Source: Phylloscopus collybita
Taxonomy: Eukaryota; Chordata; Aves; Passeriformes; Phylloscopidae
DNA length: 64,000 nt
NCBI GenBank assembly: GCA_027886175.1
Contig: JAJNNQ010000075.1
Location: 59,598,001-59,662,000, forward strand
Reading direction: 5' to 3'
The translations under genes were made by a program, and so were the position numbers. Of this stretch, positions 39,691-52,780 are shown piece after piece. The notes beneath the pieces are model-generated. The model was not told the origin of the DNA. It ran no database searches and saw nothing but the letters and a program-made list of their open reading frames with translations. Each line of letters opens with the position of its first letter. Positions within the stretch are counted from its first letter, which is position 1.

Positions 39691-40020
39691 TCACATCTTT
39701 CTGCAGTTTTAAGAATTCACTGCTTATCTTCTCCACTATGCATGGAGAAAAGTTTATTTTCTCTCTCTTCTGCATAAACCTTTAGTTTTGCTGAACACTT
39801 GGATTCAATCTTTCTTCTCCTCAGAGGTGATTTGTTTAGACTGCTGATCCCTATTTGTTTTCTTCTTGGTCCTTTCCTCCATCTTTCCAGGTCTCTGTGG
39901 GACTGTACCGCCTGCACACAAATGCTGTGCATAAACATTAAGTAGATCACCACGTCTTTGTGGGAATTCCCTTTGTACTAACACATCAAATAACCTTTTC
40001 TACTTTTCATAGTAACTCAC

Positions 40021-40111
40021 CAAATACTTCATTATCCTCTGATGACTGCTGTGTTAGTCTGGCTGCTTTTGGACTCTCCTTAGCTGCTTCCTCCACCTTG
40101 GTTTCAGCATT
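40021..40111 (-). CDS. MBP: Golli-MBP upstream exon (golli domain, first part in window)
   Basis: A 91-bp exon encodes 30 codons plus one base. It begins NAETKVEEAAKE and ends QQSSEDNEVFG, where the last Gly codon is split with the exon at 4436. The acceptor is GTTTTACAG before 40111 and the donor is TTTG|GTGAGT at 40021/40020. In mammalian golli the matching segment starts NAEK and ends SEDNEVFG before GEAD, so both ends and the phase agree while the middle is diverged and about six residues shorter (31 versus about 37, from memory). It is too short to stand out as an open frame and was found by the SEDNEVFG motif. It belongs only to golli transcripts from the distal promoter, not to classic MBP mRNA. 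The exon encoding the N-terminal ten or so residues should splice in at phase 0 from above 40112, but was not located. Confidence 0.92.
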
Positions 40112-42017
40112 CTGTAAAACAAACATTAACTGAGATTAGCCCTTTTACAGCTCTCAAATAGAAACTCTTCAAACTTCTTAATTACATTCTTAATGAATAC
40201 AAGTCGGTTTGTTATCTTTGCTACACATACATGGTTTTGCAAAATATTAAAACTCTCAGAAAACCCTGATTTTTTGAGTCTGTTTTAACCTGACTAGACT
40301 ACGTAAGTTGGAGAGCTAAAAAAGACATTTAAACAAGAGAGAGATCTTAAACCATAACAGACTTGTAAGTTTCCACCTTTCCTCCTCATATTTAATTTTA
40401 TTTCTATTGACATATTCCATGTTGACTTAATGAACCAAGAGATCAGAAGATAGTACACAAGTATTTCTCCTTATACAGCAAAGGCAAGTGAGATAGAGCT
40501 TCAAGTCTTTAACCAATTCATGTACTTGACTGTTTAAAGTACAAGGACTTCTGTATTTCTGAAAGAAGTCTGCCAGTCAGCTACCTGATGTTAGACTGGG
40601 CCCAGAGATAAATCAACAGCTTCAGCGCTTAACTTGCCAGAAGTTAAAACATTTCATTCCCTAGCTAGGAAAGTCTGAGGAAAACATAAGCTGTGAAACA
40701 TTGAGTTTTAAATATTTATATTGCTACTAAAGAAAAAATGACTCATGTTTTAAAAGTGTTTTACTTTGGTACTCAAGAGAAACATATACAGAAGCTTACA
40801 GCAATACAGACAGTAAACTGCATTAGCAGCTGTTGAATGATGGATATGAAATGACTGATACAATATTAAATATTACTGGAAAAAGTTGACTAGAAGTTGA
40901 GGAAGGAATAAAAGAGAAATGCTATATATCTATGATTTTTAAAGAATACATACTGCTCTATTCAAGTATGTGCTCATTTAGAAGACTTTGTGTGATGTTT
41001 TGAGAAATACAATTTTTAAACTGACATATATTTGAAAAGGCTGCTATGCAATCTGTTCATGAAAAATTACCATCTCTGCTCTCAAACACAGCACACTTTC
41101 AAATTTCTCTTATTTCCCCTTATTATTGACAATAAAGAAGGTGTCAGAAGACAGGTAGATTAAGTCTGTTAACCTCCCTATAGAACAGAGGAGTGCAAGA
41201 GACTTTGAAGCAAGACAGCAAGAATTTTCAGAAAGAAATGAAAAACAGACCTAGCAAGCCCACTGGTGTCACACAGCAGCTGACAAGAGCTGGGAAAAGC
41301 AGAGACAGAGAAACTGTCTCAGAGAAACAGTGCAGGTCCTTCCTGAGGCAGGAAGGACATGCAACAGTGAAAGGGTTCTGCACTCCCTCGAGGCACCAAC
41401 CCGAGTGTGTTCCATGCAGAAAACCCATCAGCTCAGTATCTCTCAGAGCTGAGGAGGGAAGTCAGTTTTAGCAGATGCTCACCTCAGACTGGCTTAACTA
41501 GTCTCCCTTGTGAAGAGGGAGGGACCCAGTAGTGGCTATACTGGGAGACAACTTGCTTTGGGTGAACAACTTGATGATCAGCACAATTAAGTCCTGTCCC
41601 CAGAGATATAATCTGTCAGCTGTGCAGCCAAACAGTTTGCAATGCTCACCACTCAGACAAGGGGCACATGCTAAGGTCTGTGCTGGTTGACAGGATCACC
41701 TGCACTTAGAGGCCACTGATTCTGTAAGCTGCATGTTGGACTTGGGTTCTCCATCCTATTTTAGTTGCTCTATAGTGAGCAGCAAATCAACTGCATCTTT
41801 GTTGTACAGAGTGATGGAGAATAGCAGTTAACTCTGAAAAAAAGCAGAAGGTGACATCTGCTACAGCAAGGTAAGTCAATCCCACAGGCAAAGAAACACA
41901 CTAAAAACTGTGTCATCATGGATGAGACAAAATTAAGACATTGAGATGATCAAAAGTTCAGGGCTTTCCCAAATGAAGGGGACAGCTGAACTCCTGATTT
42001 ATTGAGCTGATTTCCTT

Positions 42018-42105
42018 AAGGTTTACTATAATCTGAACATCAGACATACATTTTATGAATATTAAATGAAAGGTAGCTTTGCATGGTAGAGTTCAGGGGA
42101 ACTCT
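42018..42105 (+). repeat. Left arm of a ~1.87-kb inverted repeat pair
   Basis: This segment recurs in reverse orientation at about 43802-43880. The shared core includes TTTACTATA, CTGAACATC, a perfect stretch across CATACATTTTATGAATATTA and AATGAAAGGTAGC, then GTAGAGTTCAGGG. By eye about six substitutions and one 2-3 base gap separate the copies over roughly 78 bases. Confidence 0.9.
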
Positions 42106-43310
42106 ATGAAAGCTAGGCTTGGTAAAGATGGTGCTTGTAAGCTCTATCTTTAACTGTACTTCATCATATTTAGTGCACGGTAAAGCTGGTGGCACAGGAG
42201 GAGAGGGATTTCTGCTCTTTATGCTCTTGTTCCTCTTGGGAAACAGTTCAAAGTCTGTAACCTGCTGCAAGGCATCAAGAGCAGCAGCAACAGAACACTA
42301 TCCAGGAGCTGCGTCTGTGAAATGCTTTGTCACTCCAAGCTCTTACCGGCGAGATGTTTGCATCCCTTACTTTGAAAACACAGTTTTGGCAGTTTCAGGG
42401 AAGTTAAAAAGACTGAACCCTGAGAATTTTGGTTTGACTTAAATCACTGGAAAGAACTACACAGCAGCTGTGCTGTCTGCTCCCTGCATAAGGCACAATG
42501 TTGGTATTGACGGATGCAGGCTCCAAGATGTTGACGGCAAAGTTGTGTGATGACGTATCAGCCTAAAACATGACAGTGTATGGCTGGATATAATTCTGCT
42601 TGGCATGCCTTCTCAAGTAAATGCAAACTTTCAAAAGACTTCTTTTGCTTTGTTTTTGCATGGAAGAATATACTCAACACATTATTGCTGGCATACATAA
42701 TACTTGTACCAAAACCAATACAAGACATATCACTGCAAAAGAACAATCAATGATCCAGATGCTCCAAACCAAGCTGTATAGAAAAAAAAAAAAATCAAGA
42801 CATGGTCAGTTGGTTGATTGGGTCCTAAAAAAAAATTAAGTGTCTCTGTCCTTGCAGTCAATGAAGAGAAAATGTGAAAACACATTGTTACACTGCCTGA
42901 ACTGTGCCAGAAGAGATTCTTTACCTACAGCTATAGCATGTTTTAGGCTGGTTATAAAATAAAGGCCCTTTGTACATGACAGAGTAAAAATCATTCTACC
43001 TAGCTCCTTCAGGTCGAGTACCCAATACAACTTCAGAAGTGATGGGGAAAATAGATTTATTTTACAGAATCAGTTCCCAGGAGACTAGATAATACCTGAT
43101 TCTAGCATGAAATAAATATTATATAGGCCTAAAATCACAAGAAACCATCTCCTCCAAAAAGCATCTTCTTGACTACCCATGTTCCAAAATACCATAAAAT
43201 ACCTAAGGAGCAAGCCTACTGCATCATAACTGCTGGTGACAGACTAGAACCACTTCTACTATTTATTTCAAAAAGTGTTTCAAAATGAGATGTGCATATA
43301 CACTGCAACT

Positions 43311-43338
43311 CTGTATATGTGAATATGTACATATACAG
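43311..43338. repeat. 10-bp perfect hairpin
   Basis: CTGTATATGT (43311-43320) and ACATATACAG (43329-43338) are exact reverse complements around an 8-base loop. It lies inside the segment bounded by the larger inverted repeats. Confidence 0.8.
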
Positions 43339-43801
43339 CTGCTCTTGATTCAGACCTGATAAAAAATTAGAATTGCATCATAACCTGCTTCAGTTTTATA
43401 AGATATTTGTGGCCCAGCTTTCCACTGTAGCTGTCCCCTGGTGCCTTATGACTCACTTCACCTGTTTTTCCATTATCCACCATGTGCACACCACAGTGTC
43501 CATATTACACAAGATTTTAAAACTTTGATAGGTAAATATACAAATAACCAGTAGCTATCAAAATATTTGCAGGAAATGAACAGCAATATCAAAAATGTTA
43601 TATATTCACCGATTAGTGCAAGAAGAGGCTACTTTTTTTGTTGCTATCCATGCCTATTTAGATGATCTTTACTTACATGAAAAATATTAAGAAATCTTGA
43701 GTTACAGTGAGCTGTATTCTGCAGGTACTACAGTATCAGTCCAGGTTAAAAAGTGAAGAACTCTGCAAAACTTTCTTGTTTTTCTACTTCTGCAATGGTA
43801 T

Positions 43802-43880
43802 TTCCCTGAACTCTACCAAGGCTACCTTTCATTTAATATTCATAAAATGTATGTAGGATGTTCAGGCTATAGTAAATCTT
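43802..43880 (-). repeat. Right arm of a ~1.87-kb inverted repeat pair
   Basis: Reverse-complement copy of the arm at 42018-42105; weaker similarity seems to continue for 15-20 bases outward. The ~1.7 kb between the arms holds no recognisable transposase, and no target-site duplication is obvious. The pair could be terminal repeats of a non-autonomous DNA element or two copies of one dispersed repeat. Confidence 0.9.
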
Positions 43881-46455
43881 CAGGACAATCTATAAATTGT
43901 CTCTTCTCAGAGATAACTGATTTTCTACAGAGTTCCATGGGGAAACAGTAAGAAAATTCTTTAAAAGATGAATATATGCTCCTTCAAAATTGTGACAGTA
44001 ACAGGATTTCTCAATCTGACAAGTATGAGTAAGTCGGTCAAATGCATGGATGTTTCTCTAAATACCAAATACTGCTGCAATGAGCAGGGCACAATGTAAG
44101 TCAATTTTAAGAGTCATAACTTTCCAGTAATGTTTGTATTCTGCATCCCTATATTAAGTTTTAACAATGTTGCTTTCATAAAAGCTGGAGAAATTCCTTG
44201 TTAGTTCGTATCAAAATAGCTCAATCAGTATCAGAATTTTTAGTTCCTGTTCATTGAGAGGATGGCTTAACATAGTCAAACAGATGAGATGCTGTGGACA
44301 ACATTTATTAGCAGCAGGAATTCATGGAATAGTAGCTGGCCCTCTTCAGGTGAGCAGAGATCTCCTGGACTTGCATTACCAAGTATGTTCAAACATATTC
44401 TTGAACTCAACCATTAATTCTTCTTAAATGTGCAGATTTCCCAAACATCTTTCTGTTGATACAGAAACTCATACACACACTAGCAAGCACCAGGCCTCTT
44501 TTACTGAGGGTGAACAGTCAATTTTTAACTGTGTCATACTGGCAGATTTGTACCCCTCAAACAAGACTACTGCCATCATTCAGAACAAGGTTATGCCAGA
44601 CTGAAGCTGGGCTCATGCTATCTATACAGCTCCAAGCTCTTGGAAACATTCCAAGAACTTCTACACCAGTTCGTTCTTTAGTCCTCACAAGCCAAGAAAC
44701 GGATGAAAATTTTATCATTAATTTTCAGTTAAATAAAATAACTCCATTAAACATCAAGCAAATCACAATCATTATCTCCAGCTTTCTATTACACCTTGTT
44801 TTCTCAGTTTAATTTTCATTTCTATAGATTTTTTTACATGCATTTTCTAAAATGCAAGACTCACAATATCCTCTACTTCATAGTTTCTACAAAATTCTGT
44901 ATGTAATTATTTTTACATTCTCATGCATGTGTCAAAATCTTATTTAAGGTATAAGAAAGGAGAAAAAAAAAATGACAGGGTGATGGAAGAAGAGAGGGCT
45001 AGAGTTTCCAAGGACAGTTTTCTGTTCCTCTCAGCTTCAACAGCACAGTGCTACTGCTGCTGTCACAAAAGGAGACCTTCAAAAGAAGTTGCAAACAAAG
45101 GATTCTCATCACTAACCCCCAAGGCAGACCAAGGCACTTTGAAAAAGGTCTGAGATGCCTCAAACACATTATCCAGGTCTTTGAAGAAACTAATTCAGTC
45201 TATTTTGACACTTTTAAATACCAAGGGGTTGAAGTAAAAAACACTGAATCCCAACTCAAAAATTCGCTGCATTCCGCATTACGGTTCCGCGCTATTTTGC
45301 TGTGTGCTTCCCTTTTATGAAAGGCATTTGGGGGGAAAAAAAAACAGGTCAGACAACCCTGTGCAAGATTCAAGAGTTTTGCATTAATACTGTGAACTGA
45401 AAAAAAATTATCTCAGGTGCCCTGTGCATGGGGGCAGAGGGAGAGGAAAAGCTTTGTGAGTGACCTGTTACTTTGTAGGTACTCTAAGATACTGCCAGTA
45501 CCAGGAATCCTCCTAGAACCGCAAGGAATTTGCAGAACAAGTAAAGACAAGATACAGAAATACGCTCTGGGTCAATATTTTCAATTTCAAGAAACTGTCT
45601 GTCACTCTGTGCACATTAACCCCGAAACCATACATAGAAAACCCGGATGTGAATCACATCAAATTCAGACAAGTACTGGCAGGGCTATGACTTCTTTCTT
45701 CCTCTGCCAATTCCACCCTGGTGCTACAGAGCAGAGCAACCATCACCACACAGCTGCACAAGCAATGCAGTGGCACAGAGGATGAAATTGTGAAGACCAC
45801 TACAAGGACCTACACGCACACTTGGGAACACAGTGAGGTTCAACAGCCTCCAGAACACCCAACCTGGAACTAATGTTATTAAAGAACATGTGATACCTGC
45901 CTTGAACCCAGGCAGGTTTTCTACAGCTCCACTGCAAACAGCATCTGGCACATTGATGGATGCAGCTCTTGACCTCACAAATCAAAGAGGAACCATAATG
46001 ACACTGAAGGGACAAAACCAAAAACAGGTACTTTGGACACCAAGCAATAGTCTGAAAAGTGACAGCTGTCAATATCAGTGCCTTCACACCGCACTCATCA
46101 TCTTTATCTCATCTAAACTAGGTGCAAATTTACTTTTCTTTAGGCTCTTATTTTAGCTACATGCTGAAGAAGTGCAAATATTTCACTCTCTCTGTTTTTA
46201 AAGAAAAGGATGTGGTTTAAGTCATAGACACAGTGTTGATGCTGCAGCCTCAACCCTCTGTGTACCTCCCTAAAAGCTTCATAAATCCATTGAACAATGT
46301 CAGTGTCTGGCCCCAGCAGACTGGTAATTTTCAAATGTCACCACATGAGGTTTTTCTGAAGGGTTATAACAAAAGTGTACAACAGCAATCCTGTTTTCTC
46401 CACAGCTCATGAGAGCACTTCTATATTCTAGCATTGTGATAAAATCTGAATTCAT

Positions 46456-46471
46456 ATATATATATATATCC
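46456..46471. repeat. Short (TA)n run
   Basis: Alternating AT for about 16 bases; a minor microsatellite. Confidence 0.8.
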
Positions 46472-46829
46472 AATATACCAGAAAAAGATACTAAACATCT
46501 GACTATCTATTGTAAAAGCACAACAGAGATGCAAAAACTAGCAGCTAGGTACAGAATGATGCCCAGTAGTTAACAGGTGGAAAAAGAACAAACCAAAGCC
46601 ATTTTTAAAAATGTGCAAAATTACAATCCACTAGCCAGGGAGAAATATTTTTGGCTTTTTTCAGGTAAAAAAAGCCTTTCAACCTCATACATTGAAGTTC
46701 TCATATCAGACGTCTCAGTTTGGCAGTTTGTAATGAATAAAGATCAAAATGATTGCCGCATAATTAGAAATCCTCAGTCCTGAATCCTCCTCAGGAGCCT
46801 ATAGAGGACTAAGCATGGCAGTAAACCTG

Positions 46830-47150
46830 GTGATTTGCACCTTTTATCCACAGGAAGAAATGCAGAAGGGGTGGCAGCTGTCTGTGGGGAGCAGAAGGTG
46901 GTGGCCTAGCAGGGCACTGAGCAGCACTAAAATCCTGGCTGGGAGCAGTGCTGAGGGTTCCTGCAGGGCTCCTGTGCTGTGCTGCATCTGCACAACGCAG
47001 CACTGAGCAGCAAAAAAAGCAAAGGCACCCTCAGCTCTTCCACACTGCCCTGAAGGCAACCTAGAAACAGCTGGGCACAAAGGAGCACATCTGGGAGACT
47101 GCATGGTTCCACACCGTGACTCAGGGCAGAAGTTACCTGATGTCATGATA
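46830..47150. other. GC-richer patch
   Basis: G/C-richer stretch with overlapping small frames (up to 115 codons on the minus strand) that resemble no known protein. CpGs are few. No function can be assigned. Confidence 0.35.
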
Positions 47151-50100
47151 CACAGAGGAAAGGCTCCAGTCCTTTTGCAGAGTCCCACCAACCATGGCTA
47201 TGTGAGGCTGCATCGCTGCACTTGCATAATGCTTTGTTGTTTAAAAAAAAGATAAGAAATTAGGCCTGAAGCAGTGTCCAAATCTGGTTCATCAAACACA
47301 AGGATGGATGTCTGCAGTAACCCAGGAACAAGAAGACACTCAGAGTGTCTTAGATATGTAAAAAAAAAAAAATTTAAAAAAATCATTTAAATCCTATTTA
47401 CCTTCTTCCATTGTCTTGAAGGCATTTTGAGTGAAATATATTATAACATGGAAGCTATTACAGAGCATCTCAGACATATTCACTTAAAAAAGTGCCAAAC
47501 CTAAGAACAGTAAACAACCATTAGAGATGAACCTTTCTGCTTCATTACCAGAAAAACATCTTTTCTTGGCCCCTAGGTGTGAATATGTTCTGGCTTTTGC
47601 AGTACTCCAATTGACAGTGGACAGGTGTTTTTGACAAAAACCCAACACAGCCAATATCTGGACTCTGCAGCCAGAGTTAACGCTGTTAAGAGAAAACACA
47701 TGAGGTTCCCCTTGTCAGCATAAATTGTTGACTCCACTGGCCTGCAGGAGCGAAGTGGAACACGCGACCACGGGGGCTACAGAGAGCTGAAGCACAACTC
47801 TGCCAAATAAATATGCACAGCAGGAACTCAGCACCTAACACGAGAGGTTAGCTCTGCCCAGTTCCCCTGCAGCAAACCAGGCTGCAGGGAAGCCAGAATT
47901 TCACTTCTGGTATTTTATTCCTAATTCCATTGCGTGCATGAACCAGTCCTTCAGTATGCAAAGTAATTACACAGAATGTGTGTCTGGGTCATTTCCTCAA
48001 CACGAATGCAGACTGGTTTTCTTGAATAATAAAAATATCTTTTGAATGCTTTCTCTAAGGCTACAGAAAGAAGACAAAAACAGGAGGCAACTTTAGAACA
48101 CTTTCTCGCTGTTCTACTCACCGTGGGCAAGAGATACAACAGAATAATTCAAACCCCCTTTGAGCTTAATGAGTATGAAACACACTCTGAAACAACTGCC
48201 AGTGCACACCAAACATGAACCTTCAACTTCTTGAATTTAATTTTCACTTCTAAGTCTCTAACTCATGAGGAAAGAAAGCTCAAAAGTGGCTATGTAAAAA
48301 GCATTCAAAAACATTCAAAATTACATCCCTTCAACTCCCCAAAAATTACCAAGACATTTTCAGCATTTATAGGGAAAGTCTACTTTTATTTGCCAAGAAT
48401 TAAAATAAGAATTAAATTTAACATCAAGCAGTTAATTTTAGAAGGGAGATTTTTCAGGAAGTGCTTTAGGTCACTTGGCAGTCTCTAGCCTCATGAAGCA
48501 AATTTCTAGGCCAAAGCTAAGAAAAACTGCACATACAAATTGCCTGATGCTAAAATACATTACATTTCCCTGCAAGATTTATAGGTTCAAAGAACATTCT
48601 GACCACAGTGCTCATCAATGTTTCTGAACTGTGATAAAAGAAAATTAACAGATCTTTCTTAAATTTTGTACAAAAAGGGTTTTTTTTGGGCTGGTGGGTT
48701 GTTGGGAAAAAGAACCACAGTGGCAAGGTATTTTGACACAGACATTTCAGCTCATCATTAGCATGCACACCTGCCAAGATCCCAACCTTGTCCCATCTCC
48801 AAGGAATGTGTCCTTCCCTCCTGACCATACCTACAAGCTGGGCTGCTCCCAAAACTTTTTGGGCCCTCATGGAAACGGACAAGGGGCAAAAGAGGGGCTA
48901 AAAATAATCCATCTTAGTAACTTGAGGGGGGAGAAAGGGAGGAAACAGAACCAAACCAGCTCTTGGGTCCAATCCCCCAGAGAGCCCCTCCCTCACTCCA
49001 GTCTATATGGGAAAAGAAGGTTTGCTATGTAACACTTGGTTAAGCAGGAAGCTCCCATGACCCCGCCACCATAGAAAACGAGGCCTCGGTGTGCACGTAC
49101 CTGTCTATCCACCCAAGACAGAAAATTACTTTTCCATTTCCCTGTTCGATTTAAATAGGCCAATGTTAAATGCGTGATCTTGGAAGAAAATGAGTTTTAT
49201 TTCTCTGTACTCCCAGAATGTGCACAGCTCCTCTGTGTAGTGTAAATAAACGCACAAACACCACTTAGAAGGAAATGCTTTCAAAACGTCAAGACTTACA
49301 GGGTCAATATTTACAAGATAATCAGCACAACTGCCTTTTTCAAAATGTAAATAAAGATTTCTTTTCAGATAAGAATTTTGAAATGCAGTTGGCGTGGAAG
49401 CAAGGCTTTTTTTTAGTTAAGGGAAACTGATAAAGGCACGGAACAGTTTGTGTAATTGCAAAACAGTGGTATGACATCTTTTAACTCCCATGTAAGTAAA
49501 TTTAAAAAAAAATCAAGCATACAATATATGAAGATAAGGAAAAACATTGATCATGTTATCAAGGATCACTATCAATACACTACCGTGTCAAAAATAGCTC
49601 CCCACTATAAGACTATATGAAAAAAAAAAGGAAAAAAAAGAAAGACTCTATTAAAAAAAATCGTTGCAAACGTTAAGATGCTAAGTTTTACCAAAAGTTT
49701 GAGTCTAAGGCAGACCCACCAGGAAAGTTAAGACACTAGGCAAAACTGAGTATTTGCTTGACAGTTCACAGAACTAACCTCTGCCTTCGACTCTGTTGCA
49801 TTTTTTCCAAGGTTCTTCTTGTTTGCATCACCCTGTGCCCTTTTTTGGGGGTTTGCCAACCCATTCCATCACTTCCTCACGTGTCTGTGGGTTTTCATCT
49901 CTCTGTCCCTTATTTTTCTTCATTTAAAGCTCTCCTCACTAGTTTGTCTAGCCTATTGGCAAAGATGCTTTTGCCTGATTTGGTCAATTCAGGTAGATTC
50001 AATCTCTTCTGAGCAGTCCTTGACCCTCAGAAAAGGTCTCCATGGTTATAAAAGCCAAATGCCTGTTGTCAACATCAGCTGTACAACCAGTTGTTGACCT

Positions 50101-52525
50101 CCAGGATCCATTCACTTCTTTCCAAGCCCTATGCCCTGTCTGGGAGCACCAGGGAGAAAACCTTGGCTCCTGTGCCCTTGTTGCTCAGACCCAGAGCCTC
50201 AGATGCAAAAAGACAGGAAAGAGGCACCATTGTGAAGTATATATTAGTTTTTGTTTGTCTGTTTGCTGTCCAACTACAGGCTCAAATCAGGCTGACCTCT
50301 CTTCCAGCAGCAACTATAAGCCTTTCAAGTATAAATCAACTGCTAACTAATAGACAGCTATGAATGGTACATAAATAAAACTATTTACTAGAAGAGAGAG
50401 AAATAACCTAAGAGACAAAGAATATACACTGAAATGTATGCAATACTTACCTGAATATTTTTAAAGAGCAACTTCAGAACACCTACTAAAATTAATTTAC
50501 AGTTTTGCTTAAGACACTTGAAGAAAGCACAATGAGGACCCCTTTCCTCATTTTTCCTAGTTACCTTAACAACCACAAAATGCAAAGAGGAGATTAACTG
50601 ATTTCAGAAATATTCTAGCTGTCAGTCATTTTTCAAGAAACTGTCTAAACTGAACCAGAAAAAGCGTCATAAAGCAAATAACTCAAAACAATGCACCTCA
50701 TTAACACTAAAGGAACAGTGTCAGGAGACACTAACGTAAGTCAGGAGAATGTCACAAAATCTAACCAAACTTAATCCACTCCAACAACAAGAAATTCCAC
50801 AGCAATAGAACATAAATCCCTCAATTTCTCACAACACAAATAGAAACTGCTCCCATTCACTGTTTGCTTTGACTTTTGCATCCTTCATCAGGAACAGAGG
50901 AGCAGAACCCTTACTGGCATGACCATTTCCCTTTCACGATGTCCACATGCACTAAACATGTGATAGAGCAGCTCTGGTGGGCACCGGGAGTCCAGCCAGG
51001 GACAACCCACCACATTTTCTGAAAACAAACAAGAGTACAGTGCTTCCCTCCACGCCAACACAGAGGCACTCTCACAAAAACTACTGTGCAGACTTACAAC
51101 TGCACCAATATTAGAAGAAAAATTGACCTTTGTAACACATGCATGAAGCTGCACACTGAAATACTAACCTGCATATTCAACAGGTGAACTTTCCCATTTC
51201 AGAAGGGAATAATGAAGTCTAAGAGGTAAAAAAAAATTGGAAAAAAGTACAACAAACCCGATTGTTTGCCCAAAAATGCTGAGACAACATCTTAATTGTT
51301 TATTTTCAGCCTGTTTAAAATATCTAAATTAGCACTCAAAGTGTATTGACCTCTGTGAGGAGGAAAACAACAACAAATCCTGAAGATCTGGATGTTAATG
51401 AATGGCAGAAGCCAATTTCATTCGTTGCTCCACAGCTGGTATGGTGAAAACTTAGTCAGAGCATCTGATCACACTGGGGCTTCCAGGCATTTTAAGGGCT
51501 GTCACTCAGAGCCTGACCTCATCGAGTTCTGGCTACCAGGCCACCAACTGGTTTGTTATGCCAGTTGCATTAACACCTCCAGATTTCAGTGCCCTCCTCT
51601 GGAGCACCCTTACAATCTAATGCAGCCCAGACTGCAACATGCAGATGTGGGTATGTCAGATATGCAATCTGATCAATGTTTTTCCAAATTTCCATAAAAT
51701 GATGTGGTGAGTTTCCAGCAGATAATGGAGATTTCATATGCAATGAGTACAGCTAAAATGTTACATTTTCCTTCATGTATCTGTAATTTAACATGTTCCT
51801 GACTTTCAGAAATAGTCATCTCAAGTTAATTATTGCTGCTTACCACACTGAACTAGTGGTGAGACAAACCTTGAGAGCCCAAGGAAATGACTCACTCAGA
51901 TCTCACACTCAGTGCTTCTTCAGTTCCAGGTGACACCTGATTCATCAGCAAACACCTACTATTACTCACCTGGAACTGGGGAAGGTTTCCTGTGGAGTTA
52001 ATTGTTGCCATTTCTGTACACCACACACACAAAAAAGACTGCGGTCAGTAAGCATCTATCCAAAGTGTCTTCAGATGGCCAATATGATATGTGCTCTATA
52101 ACATAAATGATTCATAAGCCTGTTCTCACACCTTTTGCAAAGCATGAGCAGCTAATCTAATAACTGAATAAGAAAGACCCCATCTGCACAATACACAATC
52201 CTGTTCCTGTTCCAAAAGGAACATTTCTTGTTTTCTTGCAGGGACAGTATAGTTTAAAACAGCTGTAGCTACCATTTTCCAAATGCATGAAGTTAAACAA
52301 AGAAACTAAGCCTGAGAAAGATCAAACAATATAAATCTCATACTGGCTGAGATAGATGTCCATTTCCTCTAATACCAATGTAAATAAGTATCAGAAGCAA
52401 TGACATTGAAACATTCGTGTGCATGTACAGACATGGGAAATGGTTAAGACCAGAAATACAATTTGTGAGCAGCCGGCTTATCATTCAGTAAGCCAAAAAC
52501 CAAATAGAAATTGTCATTTTAAAAG

Positions 52526-52780
52526 ATCACAGAATCATCCAATATGCTGAGTTGGAAGGGACCCACAAAGATCATCACATCCAGCTCCTGGCCCAGAATC
52601 ACACCATGTGCCCGAGAGCAAACACTCCTTGAACTCTCAGGCTTGGTGCCATGATCACTTCCCTGAGGAGCCTGTTCCAGTGCCCAAACACCCTCTGGGT
52701 GAGGAACCTTTTTCTAAAATCCAACCTAAACCTCCCCAGACACAACTTCAGACCATTACCTTGGGTCCTGTCATACTACA
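52526..52780 (-). mobile_element. CR1 LINE 3' fragment, reverse orientation
   Basis: The plus strand shows the reversed CR1 end: TCACAGAATCATCCAATATG, GAGTTGGAAGGGACCCACAA, AGATCATCACATCCAGCTCC, CTGTTCCAGTGCCCAAACAC and CTGGGTGAGGAACCTTTTTC. The 72-codon plus-strand frame here is antisense of CR1. Confidence 0.95.

Larger units (their letters stand above)
40112..52525. other. Intron or region upstream of the golli exon, no gene seen
   Basis: This is upstream on the golli transcript. The N-terminal golli coding exon was searched for as an ATG-GGN-AAY start on the minus strand and not found. It contains the paired inverted repeats at 42.0 and 43.8 kb, an AT dinucleotide run near 46.46 kb, a GC-richer patch near 46.83-47.15 kb and A-runs near 49.62 kb. 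Confidence 0.65.

Noticed and set aside
48680..49130. Possible solo LTR or non-coding golli exon
   Set aside because: No paired TG...CA ends, polyadenylation signal or duplication was found, and the donor-like GACAG|GTACGT alone is not enough.
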